64,000 bases of DNA. It comes from Nitrospira sp. KM1 (GTDB taxonomy: Bacteria; Nitrospirota; Nitrospiria; Nitrospirales; Nitrospiraceae). The notes beneath the pieces were generated by a model. It saw only the letters and a program-made list of their open reading frames with translations. It was not told the DNA's origin and made no database searches. Below are positions 26,141-35,201 of this stretch, one piece after another. Location: the NCBI RefSeq assembly GCF_011405515.1, contig NZ_AP022671.1:3038001-3102000 (forward strand). The letters are read 5' to 3'. A program made the translations under genes and the position numbers. Position 1 is the first letter of the stretch; each line of letters starts with the position of its first letter.

Positions 26141-27700
26141 ATGAACCGTTCGATGCTTTCACTTCCCATGATCCTCCCCGGGGTCTGGGCGAACAAGCAA
26201 ACTTCTTCCTTGCAGCCTGTGTATGGCTGTTGATCGCCGCGTGCAGTAACGGGGGCAACGATTCGGCTCCGCAATCGGGAATCCCTGCACCGGCGCCAGG
26301 GATGGGATCAGCGAGTTCCGTTGTGTGCATGGCGGATCAAGAAATCGACGGGATCAACGAATTATATCTGGCCGGGTCTAACGTAAAACTCAATCCACCA
26401 CTGCAGCCTGGGAATTCTATCTTGGATTTCCAAATGCTACCGGATGGCTCCGGCGTGGTGTACCACGAGTTAGTCTCTACCATCGACCGCAGGGAGACAT
26501 CGATCTATGGGAAATCTCTTTCGTGCGGTTTGCAGCTCCAGGCGCCGGCATCAAGCTCAACCCTCCAGTAACGTTTGACAACGAAGTCGTCGAGTATCAA
26601 GTGACGTCCGATAGTCGCGCCGTGGTGTACGCCTTTGCCAATCGACATCTCTACTGGAAGAAGTTTTTGCGGAGGACGTTTGATCAGCCGGGTGAGGGAA
26701 TAGACCTGAACCTGCCCCTCGAAGCCGATCAATATCTGGTGGGGTATAAACTGATGCCCGATGCGTCCGGCGTGGTAATGCTGATTGGAAACGGAAATCA
26801 TAGCAAACTCTATCTCAAAACGATTTACACATCCGTCAGACAATATTCTGTTGACGCCGGCGTGCACGGCATCGATTTCAGACTTTGCGGTTGTATCCGG
26901 CGGAACCCGCGTGGTCTATGCGAATGAGGGTCTGTTCATAATGGGTTGTACTATGTGGATGTTTCCGCCCCGCAGGTTGCCTTCATTTTAAATGAGCCGT
27001 TGGCACCGAATGACAGGATTAAACCGTTTGCAATTGTCCCGGATGACAGCGGTGTGGTGTATGTCAGAAATCCTTATGCCTCCTCCGTTGACGAAGTCTG
27101 TCTGGTTACATTTGCCGCGTCCGGGTCCTGTGCGAGGCTCGATGATCCGGCAGATCCAGGTCTGGTTGTCAGGGATATCGTGGCGGTGACCCCGGACAGC
27201 ACGAGCATCGTGTACCTGTGGTGGTCCCAATCCAAGCGAACGACCGAGTTGTATCGGGCGCTGTTTGCAATCCCGGGAACAAGGCCGAAACTCAATAGTC
27301 CGCTGGGAACTGGTCAGCAGGTGAGGGAATTGGCTCTGACTCCCGATGGCTCGAGCGTCGTCTACATGAGCTCTGAACAGGTCAATTTGCAGGGAGGGTT
27401 CTTTGACTACTATTTGACCAACACGGAATTGCGCAGAGCGGCGTTTCCCGCTCCTGGATCCAGCACGCTGCTGTTCAAGGCCGTGAATCCGAGCACCGAG
27501 GTCAACGAGTATACGATCATGGCCAACGGCACGGCGTTGGTGTATCGCTCCTGCAAGGCGTTTAACGACGCCAACGTCTATGGAGAGCAACCCGTGCTAT
27601 ATCGATTGAACGTTGCGATGCCTGGAACGGTGAATAAAAATCAGTGGAACCGCAGTTCCAATGGGAGGCGTCCGTGGGTTTCAAATGCTAGAAGGAGTCT
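26141..27700 (+). pseudogene. Frameshifted beta-propeller (WD40/PD40-like) lipoprotein gene
   Basis: A strong Shine-Dalgarno (CGGAGG) and ATG at 26141 begin a signal peptide, but the lipobox part (LIAACSNGG) is in another frame. The repeats keep switching frame: frame 1 to about 26500, frame 3 about 26520-26850, frame 1 about 26860-26940, then frame 3 again from about 26943 to at least 27640. At least four frameshifts are needed. Repeat units share the ending PDGSGVVYHE / PDDSGVVYV / PDGSSVVYM about every 45-60 residues, as in PD40 propellers. Sequencing error is possible but neighbouring genes are intact, so decay is more likely. Confidence 0.8.
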
Positions 27701-27857
27701 CAAGCGGAGGTCCATTGTGATTCATCCCTGCGAATTGCGCCGACCAGCCGATCAAGCCCGCATGGCAAAACCGGCTCCCCGCAATGGCCAAAGATTGAAC
27801 AGGTACGTGGCATGCGTTCTGTATTGGCAATCACGCCGCTCACTTCGAACGTGCCCG

Positions 27858-27884
27858 CGGGCTTCGCCACTGGCGAGAAGCCCG
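27858..27884. terminator. Intrinsic terminator-like hairpin
   Basis: CGGGCTTCGCC (27858-27868), ACT loop, GGCGAGAAGCCCG (27872-27884) with a bulge, then TTCTTTAT on the plus strand. It lies between the pseudogene and the minus-strand zinc-ribbon gene and best serves the plus strand. Confidence 0.6.
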
Positions 27885-27895
27885 TTCTTTATGAA

Positions 27896-28099
27896 TCAGT
27901 GGGCCGGAGATCCCGGTTTCGGACCCAGTCGAGTGGTGTGCTGAAAGATGCACTTGGGGCAGGTGTAATGGACGAACTGTCCGCTGGCGACCAGCCGTTT
28001 CTTCATCGGAACCTTGCACCAGGTGCAAAAGCGGTCCGGAGGTTCGGCGGCTGGGGTGGTACCTGAGGAATGGGTTTGAGCGACTGTCATGTGCTGCAT
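27896..28099 (-). CDS. Small zinc-ribbon protein
   Basis: 67 aa. CTWC and CPKC pairs about 24 residues apart form a likely zinc ribbon, with FVHYTC between them resembling the cysteine protein at 20319-20606. The ATG at 28099 has GGGGACA before it; an in-frame ATG at 28090 is an alternative. Divergent from the SpeD-like gene. Function unknown. Confidence 0.6.
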   Translation of the reverse strand: MQHMTVAQTHSSGTTPAAEPPDRFCTWCKVPMKKRLVASGQFVHYTCPKCIFQHTTRLGPKPGSPAH

Positions 28100-28259
28100 T
28101 GTCCCCGACCGTGGAGAAAGTTGTCAACTGATTGACTCCGGGCCTCCGCGAGCGAAAAAATATCCGCTTCTCGTAGCATCCGAAAAAAATCATGGTATAG
28201 TGCAGGAAATTTCCCGCGCGTTGGTTTCCTCACCCACATACAGAAAGGCGGACAGCCCT

Positions 28260-28703
28260 ATGAGCGTTCCCGTTGGTTCCGATGAGACGATTTTGCCGTC
28301 CCATGCCCCGGCGGTTTCCTCACCTGTGCAAGCGCACGACATGGTCGGTGAGGGAAAAGCATGGGGACTCTGTACCGCCGTTGATTTGCAAGATTGCAAT
28401 CCGGAGTTGATCCGGAATGCGGACCACATCCGCCGCTATGTCGTCGAGCTCTGCGAACTCATCGACATGAAGCGTTTCGGCGAGTGTCAGGTCGTCAATT
28501 TCGGCTCAGGACGGGTCGCCGGGTATTCAATGGTGCAGCTGATCTCGACTTCGTTGATCAGCGGCCACTTCGCCAACGACACCAACAACGCGTATCTCGA
28601 CATTTTCAGCTGCAAGGGCTATGACCCTGCCATTGTCGAGGCGTTCTCCAAACAATTTTTCGGGGCGCAACGCAGTACGGCCACCGTCACGCTTCGGTAT
28701 TAG
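28260..28703 (+). CDS. S-adenosylmethionine decarboxylase (SpeD) family protein, divergent
   Basis: 147 aa from ATG 28260 with AAAGGCGG upstream. The C-terminal half matches the pyruvoyl-dependent AdoMetDC family: YSMVQLISTSLISGHF then NNAYLDIFSCKGYDP. Mapped onto the Thermotoga class 1b enzyme, the pyruvoyl-precursor serine is Ser98, the processing histidine His103 and the catalytic cysteine Cys118; all are kept. The residue before the cleavage serine (Glu in the model) is Thr97 and the His after it is Leu99. The family includes AdoMet decarboxylases and neofunctionalised arginine or ornithine decarboxylases, so the substrate is open. Confidence 0.75.
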   Translation: MSVPVGSDETILPSHAPAVSSPVQAHDMVGEGKAWGLCTAVDLQDCNPELIRNADHIRRYVVELCELIDMKRFGECQVVNFGSGRVAGYSMVQLISTSLISGHFANDTNNAYLDIFSCKGYDPAIVEAFSKQFFGAQRSTATVTLRY

Positions 28704-28710
28704 GTCATTC

Positions 28711-28739
28711 CCGGGAGCCGCAGGGCTCGCGGCTCCCGG
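28711..28739. other. Strong intercistronic hairpin
   Basis: Perfect 10-bp arms CCGGGAGCCG (28711-28720) and CGGCTCCCGG (28730-28739), 9-nt loop. No T-run follows, so it is more likely an RNA stabiliser or attenuator between the SpeD-like and SCP2 genes than a simple terminator. Confidence 0.55.
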
Positions 28740-28764
28740 ACCGGACGGCCGCCCTCCCTTCTTC

Positions 28765-29097
28765 ATGAAAGCCACCAACGTGAAAGAATTCTTTCGATCC
28801 CTCCCGGCCAAATTGGATGTCGAGGCTGCCGAGGAGGTCGAAGCGATCTATCAGTTCGATCTGAGCGGCGCGCAAGGTGGTCAGTACATCGTCACGATAC
28901 GGCAGGGAACCTGTGAGGTGACCGAGGGCCTGCATGAGGATCCGCACGTCACCTTGTCGATGGCGGGAGAGGATTGCATGAAGGTGTTGAACGGTCAACT
29001 CAGCGGTCCGGCTGCCGCGATGTCGGGACGGCTCAGAGTCAGCGGCGATCTCGGCCTTGCAATGCAGCTGAAGTCGTTGTTCCCGGGTGTCGCCTGA
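28765..29097 (+). CDS. SCP2 sterol-binding domain protein
   Basis: 110 aa, one SCP2 domain: IYQFDLSGAQGGQYIVTIRQG, then DPHVTLSMAGEDCMKVLNGQ and SGRLRVSGDLGLAMQLKSLF. The fold holds lipid or other hydrophobic ligands. The ATG at 28765 has no visible Shine-Dalgarno; translation may depend on the preceding gene. Ligand unknown. Confidence 0.82.
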   Translation: MKATNVKEFFRSLPAKLDVEAAEEVEAIYQFDLSGAQGGQYIVTIRQGTCEVTEGLHEDPHVTLSMAGEDCMKVLNGQLSGPAAAMSGRLRVSGDLGLAMQLKSLFPGVA

Positions 29098-29109
29098 GCT
29101 CCCGACCGG

Positions 29110-32100
29110 TCAACCCGGGACGGGGAATTCGGCCTGAAGAGCGCTCTCCCGGGGCTCTTCTCCAGGGAGAGGCCGGGGGAATCGCTCTTCTAAGATCATG
29201 TAGACGGTCGGAACCAGAAACAGCGTGAGAAGCGTCGAGACGCTCAACCCTCCGACGACGGCCCTTGCCAGTGGCGCGTTCGTCTCGCCTCCCGTTCCCC
29301 AGCCGATGGCCATCGGAAGCAGGCCGAAGACGGTGGCCAGCGATGTCATGAGGATGGGACGAAGCCTCGTCCGCCCGGCTGTCACCACGGCCTCATGGAG
29401 TGCAAGGTCTTTTCGCCGCAGGACGTTGGTATAGTCCACCAACAAGACCCCGTTTGAGACGACGATTCCGAGCATCATGATGATTCCCATCATCGAGGTA
29501 GTCGAAAGGGTAGTGTCCGTCAGAAACAGGGCGAGAATGACACCGGGAAATCCCATGGGAACCGAAAACATGATGATGAATGGATCGACCAGGGATTTGA
29601 ATTGCGCAGCCATGACCATATAGACAAGCATGAGCGCCAGGATGGTCGCAAACAGAAGACCCTGAAAGGTTTCACGCTGTTGTTGAATCTGGCCGGCCAA
29701 TTGGACGTTGAAGCCCGTCGGCAGTTGCAATTGGGCAAAGCCCGCCTCCAGATCATCGGCGATCGCGCCGAGATCACGGTTCACCGGGTTGGCGGTGATG
29801 TGAACGACCCGCTGAAAGTATTTCCGGTCGATCTTCACCGGCCCGGCGTTTAATTTCAACGACGCGACGTTTTTTAACAGCACCGGTTCGCCGTTTCTCG
29901 CCGTCAGCAGAATGTTCTCGATGTCCGTCAGATCCTTCCGGTGTTCCTCGGCGAGCCATGCGCTGATGTAATATTCGTTCCCGTTTTGCGGGTCTGTGAA
30001 GATAATCGGATCGGTCTGCCCGTTTCCGTTCAAGGAAAACAGCACGGCATTGGCCACGTCGGTTTCACTGATGCCCAACAGGGCGGCCTTCTCCCGGTCT
30101 ACCACCACGTTGATCTCCGGGTAATTTTCCTCCCGGCTGACCTCGATGTCGGCTAAGCCTTCGATCCGGTGCATTAATCCTTCGACCTCCCGGATGACTT
30201 GCCGGGCATTTTCAAAATCATAACCGTAAATCTCGACGTCCACGGCCTTCTGCGAGCCGAAGCTCGTCACGCGCTTGACGAGCCCCCCGGGATCGAAAAA
30301 CATCGCGACACCAGGAAACAGCTTGAGGACTTTGGGACGGACGTCGTTCATGATTTCCACCTGGCTGCGTGTCCGCTTGTCCGGAGCCGTCAGATAGACG
30401 GAGATGACCGACGTATGGGGACCGGTGTTCGGGTTGAACAGGGAAGAGCGGCCCTGAGCCAGCACGCCGGTACTGGAGACGATCGTCTCCAGCTCATGCG
30501 GCGGGATCTGCTCGCGCATGATCCGTTCGACTGCGGCGACCTGCTGTTCGGTTTTTTCCACCCGCTGTCCCACCGGAGCGCGGAGAACGATGCGGAACTG
30601 GCTTTCATCCGATACCGGAAGAAACTCCGTCCCGATTTTCGGAATCAAGGCCAAGGATGCCCCGAAGATGAATATGATGCCAATGATGAATACCCGCCGA
30701 TGCACGAGGACCCACCTGAGCGAATTTTCATATCCGCGGTCGAGAGACTCGTACCGGTCGCGGCTCCACATCATCAGACCGACAAACCACTGGGGCATGG
30801 ACCGATGGGCGTCGTCCTCGGGTTTGAGGAACTTAAAGCATAGTGCCGGAGTGACCGTGCGAGATACGAAAAAGGAAGTGAACAGCGAAATGGCGATCGT
30901 CAGGGTGAGCGGGATGAGCAGCAGCCTGGCGATGCCGACGACGAAAAAGATCGGAAGGAAGACGACGACCGTCGTCACCGTGGAGGCCAGGATTGGCATG
31001 GCGACCTCGCGAGCCGCATCGAGAATCGCCTCCCAACGACGTGAATTCGTGTTGAGATGGCGCTGAATATTCTCCAGTTCAACGATCGAGTCGTCCACCA
31101 GGCGGCCGATGCCCAAGGCCAGCCCGCCCAAAGTGAATACATTCAAGGTCTGCCCGGTAAAGTACAGCACGATGAACGTCACCATGATCGACAGTGGAAT
31201 GGCGACCGAAATGATCAGGGTGCTGGTGAGGTTACGCAGGAACACGAGAATGACCGCTGCCGCCAGGAGCGAGCCGTGCAACGCCTGCTCGATCAGATTC
31301 TGAATGGATTGGCGAATGTACACGGATTGGTCGAACGAGATGCCCAGGGCGACTCCAGGCGGAATGCCAATCATCTTGGGAAGGGCTTCCTTGAGTGCAT
31401 CCACCACCCCGACCGTATTGGCGATGGGCTGTTTGTTCACCCGCAAGTAGACGGCGCGTTTGCCATCGGTCCTGACGATGTTGGTCTGGATATCGGATGA
31501 GTCCGTGACAGACCCGAGATCCCGCACACGCACGGGATTGCCCTGCTGGTTGACTTTGACGATGACGTCCTGAATCGGCTCGACCGTGCGGAACTGATTG
31601 TTGGTAAAGACGTTATAGTCAAGGTTCCCGGCCTTGATGTCTCCCGACGGCAGAATCAAGTTGGCTGCTTTCACGGACTTGACCACGTCCAGAATCGAAA
31701 GTCCCCTGGCGTTGAGCAGCGCGGGGTCCAGGTTGATGTTGATTTGTCGGATCTTCCCGCCCTCGACCGTCGCGGCGGCGACGTTGGCGATCTGTTCTAT
31801 TTGAGGGGCGATCGTATTATAGGCCAGATCGTAGAGCGCCCGTTCGTCCAGCGACTCACTGGCCACCGTGACAAACGCCACGGGGATGTTTGAGACGTCA
31901 AACTTGACGATAAAGGGTTGGAGGATTCCAGGCGGAAGACTATTGAGGATCTGCGTGATCCGCTGCATGACCTCCATCTGGCCCACGTTGATGTCCGCGC
32001 CCCAATTGAACCAGACCTGGACGCCACCGATCCCCTGTTTGGAAAATGATTCCACGTGTTCGACGTTGGAAGCTGAACTGACGGCCTTCTCGATCGGATA

Positions 32101-32292
32101 AACCACGCTTTGTTCGATATCGAGGGGGGGAGCGCCTTTATAAATGACGCCCACAAAGGCCACAGGGACCTGGATGTTCGGGAAGAGATCGACCGGCAGG
32201 CGGTTGAGCGAGGATGCTCCGAGCACGATCATGGCCAGCGACAACATGAGAATACCGATCCGATTTCTCAATGCCAGCAGCGTGAGCCACAT
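29110..32292 (-). CDS. RND efflux transporter permease (AcrB/HAE1-type)
   Basis: 1060 aa, full size for an RND inner-membrane pump. N-terminal TM1 (about 10-30), a large periplasmic porter loop, then TM4 with the proton-relay Asp pair in GRLVDDSIVELENIQ near residue 400, a second periplasmic loop, and TM8-12. Conserved GIVVSNGVLLVDYTN and GRTRLRPILMTSLATV near the C-terminus. It exports hydrophobic compounds with proton influx. It forms an operon with the upstream membrane-fusion protein and TetR genes; no outer-membrane TolC partner is in the window. Confidence 0.95.
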   Translation of the reverse strand: MWLTLLALRNRIGILMLSLAMIVLGASSLNRLPVDLFPNIQVPVAFVGVIYKGAPPLDIEQSVVYPIEKAVSSASNVEHVESFSKQGIGGVQVWFNWGADINVGQMEVMQRITQILNSLPPGILQPFIVKFDVSNIPVAFVTVASESLDERALYDLAYNTIAPQIEQIANVAAATVEGGKIRQININLDPALLNARGLSILDVVKSVKAANLILPSGDIKAGNLDYNVFTNNQFRTVEPIQDVIVKVNQQGNPVRVRDLGSVTDSSDIQTNIVRTDGKRAVYLRVNKQPIANTVGVVDALKEALPKMIGIPPGVALGISFDQSVYIRQSIQNLIEQALHGSLLAAAVILVFLRNLTSTLIISVAIPLSIMVTFIVLYFTGQTLNVFTLGGLALGIGRLVDDSIVELENIQRHLNTNSRRWEAILDAAREVAMPILASTVTTVVVFLPIFFVVGIARLLLIPLTLTIAISLFTSFFVSRTVTPALCFKFLKPEDDAHRSMPQWFVGLMMWSRDRYESLDRGYENSLRWVLVHRRVFIIGIIFIFGASLALIPKIGTEFLPVSDESQFRIVLRAPVGQRVEKTEQQVAAVERIMREQIPPHELETIVSSTGVLAQGRSSLFNPNTGPHTSVISVYLTAPDKRTRSQVEIMNDVRPKVLKLFPGVAMFFDPGGLVKRVTSFGSQKAVDVEIYGYDFENARQVIREVEGLMHRIEGLADIEVSREENYPEINVVVDREKAALLGISETDVANAVLFSLNGNGQTDPIIFTDPQNGNEYYISAWLAEEHRKDLTDIENILLTARNGEPVLLKNVASLKLNAGPVKIDRKYFQRVVHITANPVNRDLGAIADDLEAGFAQLQLPTGFNVQLAGQIQQQRETFQGLLFATILALMLVYMVMAAQFKSLVDPFIIMFSVPMGFPGVILALFLTDTTLSTTSMMGIIMMLGIVVSNGVLLVDYTNVLRRKDLALHEAVVTAGRTRLRPILMTSLATVFGLLPMAIGWGTGGETNAPLARAVVGGLSVSTLLTLFLVPTVYMILEERFPRPLPGEEPRESALQAEFPVPG

Positions 32293-32301
32293 GAAATGCC
32301 G

Positions 32302-33534
32302 TTATCCTTTGGATGAGAGCGAGAGGGATGGCTCCTGAGGAGACGGGTTGGTGTGGGGAAGCGATTCGATGGGCTGCGCGTGCACCGGTGTGCCGTCATG
32401 AACGAGGTCTTTTCCTGAGACGATGACCGTCTCCGATCCGGTCAGTCCTTTGGTGACCTCGACGCGATTCTCGTCGCGAACCCCTATTTCCACCGGGACC
32501 CGTTCGGCTTTTCCTTCCCGGACGATGTAGACGTACTGCGCATCTTCCAGCCGGCTGACGGCGTCGATCGGAATCTGAAGCGCATCGGCGTGTTTCCCGA
32601 CGAGCACTTCGACACGCGCGAACATGCCTCCTTTTAACAGCTGTTCTGCATTCGGCAGGTCCACCTCGACGGTCATGGTGCGAGTCGCACGGTTCAACGC
32701 TTGGACAATCCGCGTCACGGTGCCTTCGAACACGCGGTGCGGATACGCCTCCGCGCGGACCTCTGCCTTCTGCCCGGTCCGGACGAGCGGCACGTCCTTT
32801 TCGACGACTTCGATCAATGTGCGGACGATTTCGACATCGTGAAGGTTCAGAATGCCCCGCGAAGTCGTCGAAGTGCTGGTGGCAGCGCCCGTCACATAGG
32901 CACCGAGGTCGAGGTTGCGCTCGGCGATATATCCGGCAAATGGAGCGCGAATGTACGAATACGCCAGATTGGTTTCCGCCTGCGCGAGGGCCACTTCCAT
33001 CTGCTTCACCTGCGCGCGCAGGGATTCCAATGCGGCGACGGCTCCGTCGAAATTGACGAGCGCGGTATCCAGGTCCTGCTGGGAGACAAACTGCTCTTTG
33101 ATCAGGGCCTGCATGCGATCGAGGGTCAGTTTGGCGTTGCGGACTGAGGCATCCTGCTGGGTGACTTTCGCACGCGCCGCGGCGAGATTGGCCTTGGCCT
33201 GGTTCACGGCATGCCGATAATCCGTATGGTCGATTTCGATCAGGAGTTGGTTGGCTTTGACGAAATCTCCCTTATCGACGTAGAGCTTGGCGATATAGCC
33301 GTCAACCCGGGAGAAGATATTTACAACCTGATTCGGCGTGATGTCCGCGGTATAGGCAAGCCTGATATCCAGATCACGTTTCAACGGGGTGACTGTTCCT
33401 ACGGAGATGAGCCGTGTTTTCTTGGAGTCGACCTTGGCCCCGCTGCTGAGTCGAAAGACGACGAGCGCGGTGACCGCAAAAAAGATGATCACCCCCAGCG
33501 TGACGATAGGATGTCGTCTGACGGACCGCATCAC
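32302..33534 (-). CDS. RND efflux membrane fusion (periplasmic adaptor) protein
   Basis: 410 aa HlyD/AcrA-type adaptor. N-terminal signal anchor (residues 10-28), barrel-sandwich half DGYIAKLYVDKGDFVKANQL, an alpha-helical hairpin (about residues 105-190), then the second lipoyl half YSYIRAPFAGYIAERN, a beta-barrel and a C-terminal domain. It links the permease to an outer-membrane channel. The ATG at 33534 overlaps the TetR stop codon by 4 nt and the permease starts 9 nt after its end, so the three are one operon. Confidence 0.93.
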   Translation of the reverse strand: MMRSVRRHPIVTLGVIIFFAVTALVVFRLSSGAKVDSKKTRLISVGTVTPLKRDLDIRLAYTADITPNQVVNIFSRVDGYIAKLYVDKGDFVKANQLLIEIDHTDYRHAVNQAKANLAAARAKVTQQDASVRNAKLTLDRMQALIKEQFVSQQDLDTALVNFDGAVAALESLRAQVKQMEVALAQAETNLAYSYIRAPFAGYIAERNLDLGAYVTGAATSTSTTSRGILNLHDVEIVRTLIEVVEKDVPLVRTGQKAEVRAEAYPHRVFEGTVTRIVQALNRATRTMTVEVDLPNAEQLLKGGMFARVEVLVGKHADALQIPIDAVSRLEDAQYVYIVREGKAERVPVEIGVRDENRVEVTKGLTGSETVIVSGKDLVHDGTPVHAQPIESLPHTNPSPQEPSLSLSSKG

Positions 33535-34157
33535 GTCCGCCTCCGGCCGGGGCGACGAAGGCCGGCCAGGAAAATATCCACGATCGTGGTCACCGTTTCC
33601 TCGTGCGAGCGGTGCATGGGCACGCCGAAGATTTCGTGCAAGAGACGATGATGAACGACCATACCGACAAACGCCCGCGCGGCGAGGAGGGGATCCACCG
33701 TCCGGAACGCACGTTCACCGATCCGCGTGTCGATGTAGGCGGCCAGCCGTTCGTAAAACACCCGATGATGTTTGCCGAAAAACATGTCTGAAAGCTCGTC
33801 CCCTTCGAGCGCACTGAACAGCAGCAGCCGCAAGAAGGTGGAATCCGTATGCGGACGAATCCGGAAGGCGGCGATGAGCGTGAAGACCCGGCGGTCATCC
33901 CTTTTCTTGGCGGATTCCTCCACCGCCTCAAGCAACTCGTTGATCGTGACTTTTTCAGCTAAAATGGCCGCGTACAACGCCCGTTTTGTCGGGAAGTATT
34001 TGAAGACCAGTGCCTCGCTTACTCCCGCTGACTTCGCGATTTCCTTCGTGGTCGTCCCATTAAAGCCCTTCGCAGCAAAGAGCGATGCTGCGGCCGCAAT
34101 GAGACCGGCCTGACGTTCTTGACTTGATGGACGTCGTCGCGAGTTCGATGGCGTCAT
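33531..34157 (-). CDS. TetR family transcriptional regulator
   Basis: 208 aa. The N-terminal helix-turn-helix (TTKEIAKSAGVSEALVFKYF, about residues 36-55) is typical of TetR; the C-terminal ligand domain has no strong family match. First gene of the RND operon, so it probably represses its own operon through the palindrome centred at 34178 until an effector drug or lipid is bound. No clear Shine-Dalgarno precedes the ATG. Confidence 0.92.
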   Translation of the reverse strand: MTPSNSRRRPSSQERQAGLIAAAASLFAAKGFNGTTTKEIAKSAGVSEALVFKYFPTKRALYAAILAEKVTINELLEAVEESAKKRDDRRVFTLIAAFRIRPHTDSTFLRLLLFSALEGDELSDMFFGKHHRVFYERLAAYIDTRIGERAFRTVDPLLAARAFVGMVVHHRLLHEIFGVPMHRSHEETVTTIVDIFLAGLRRPGRRRT

Positions 34158-34170
34158 GGGGACATGGTGA

Positions 34171-34186
34171 GTGAGTAGTTACTCAC
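34171..34186. promoter_or_regulatory. TetR-type operator palindrome
   Basis: GTGAGTA-GT-TACTCAC, perfect 7-bp arms with a 2-nt centre, 14 nt upstream of the tetR start. A direct GTGAG repeat (34167-34175) extends it on one side. Position and symmetry fit binding by the adjacent TetR protein. Confidence 0.7.
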
Positions 34187-34360
34187 CGGGAGACTACCAT
34201 GCCGTGCGTGGGCATGACAAATAAACGACCGGGAATCTACACATGCATTCTGAAGTCTAAAGAACGGCGGCCTGTATCGTAGGAAGAAAGAGGAAAGTCG
34301 TGAGGGTTTCCCACGGCAGGAAGGTTTCGGCGACTGCCACTTGTGAAACGGAACGGAGTG

Positions 34361-34747
34361 CTAGGCCGATGCCTTCGGGTTCAAAGACAAAAAATAGTGG
34401 AGTCTATTCCTTTCGCGGAGATTCATTTTAGTGATCTCGACTCCAAAACGATGACCTGACGTCCATGTCACGCGGGACTCCATAATCAACAGAGGATCCT
34501 GGCCATCGGGCAGATACAGAAACAGAGTCACCTCCGTCCCGCGGCGTACCGGCACGGTGCCGTGAACTCCCAAGCCATGATGCGAGAGGTCCGTGGCCGT
34601 GCCGTCACCCATCAGGACGTCCCGGCATCCCGCTTCTGCAGAGTACATGAGTCTACAATCGGCATGTGCGCGGGTGTGTTGTCGCCGGTTACGGAAGCGT
34701 GGGACATCTCGGCTGACGCGGACGGCCGAGCCTCGGGCGGTTTTCAT
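34361..34747 (-). CDS. PilZ domain protein
   Basis: 128 aa from ATG 34747, chosen for the perfect Shine-Dalgarno TAAGGAGG. PilZ domain with RFRNRRQHTRAHADC at the N-terminus and DLSHHGLGVHG as the D-x-S-x-x-G motif, followed by VTLFLYLPDGQDPL and WTSGHRFGVEI. The first of three adjacent PilZ genes that share this layout. Possible c-di-GMP sensor for surface or envelope behaviour. Confidence 0.82.
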   Translation of the reverse strand: MKTARGSAVRVSRDVPRFRNRRQHTRAHADCRLMYSAEAGCRDVLMGDGTATDLSHHGLGVHGTVPVRRGTEVTLFLYLPDGQDPLLIMESRVTWTSGHRFGVEITKMNLRERNRLHYFLSLNPKASA

Positions 34748-34772
34748 AGCGGTCCTCCTTACAGGCAGCAAT

Positions 34773-35159
34773 TTAGTACCCTGTGTGCCGGGCGCGGGTC
34801 GCGCAATTCCAAACATGAAAGCGCAATTGATTCTGGGCTTCGAGGTCCCACGAGATCATCTCGACGCCGAACTGACGCCCGGAAACCCATGCCACCTTGG
34901 TCTGGGCGATGCAGACGGGCTCATCGGCGCCCGGCAAGTCGATATAGAGCGAAAGGTTCATGTTCGGATTGACCAGGCGATTTCCACGTATTCCGATCCC
35001 CCGGTCCGACATATCGGTAACCAGTCCATCACCGATCAGCATGTCTCCCGCCGCCATGCCTGAATACATGAGGGCGACCTCGGTTGGTACACGCTCCGTC
35101 AGCCTCCGGTTCGGGCGGATTTCCGACTTCGCCGTCTTGTCACATTGATGAGATTTCAT
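34773..35159 (-). CDS. PilZ domain protein
   Basis: 128 aa. Shine-Dalgarno ACAGGAGG before the ATG. N-terminal NRRLTERVP gives an R-x3-R type motif, then DMSDRGIGIRG, LSLYIDLPGADEPV and WVSGRQFGVEM. Same size and architecture as its two neighbours, with each gene having its own strong ribosome binding site; they are probably products of tandem duplication followed by divergence. Confidence 0.85.
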   Translation of the reverse strand: MKSHQCDKTAKSEIRPNRRLTERVPTEVALMYSGMAAGDMLIGDGLVTDMSDRGIGIRGNRLVNPNMNLSLYIDLPGADEPVCIAQTKVAWVSGRQFGVEMISWDLEAQNQLRFHVWNCATRARHTGY

Positions 35160-35201
35160 GCCGTGCCTCCTGTAAGTTCTACGGGATCTCTCTCCAACGG
35201 C

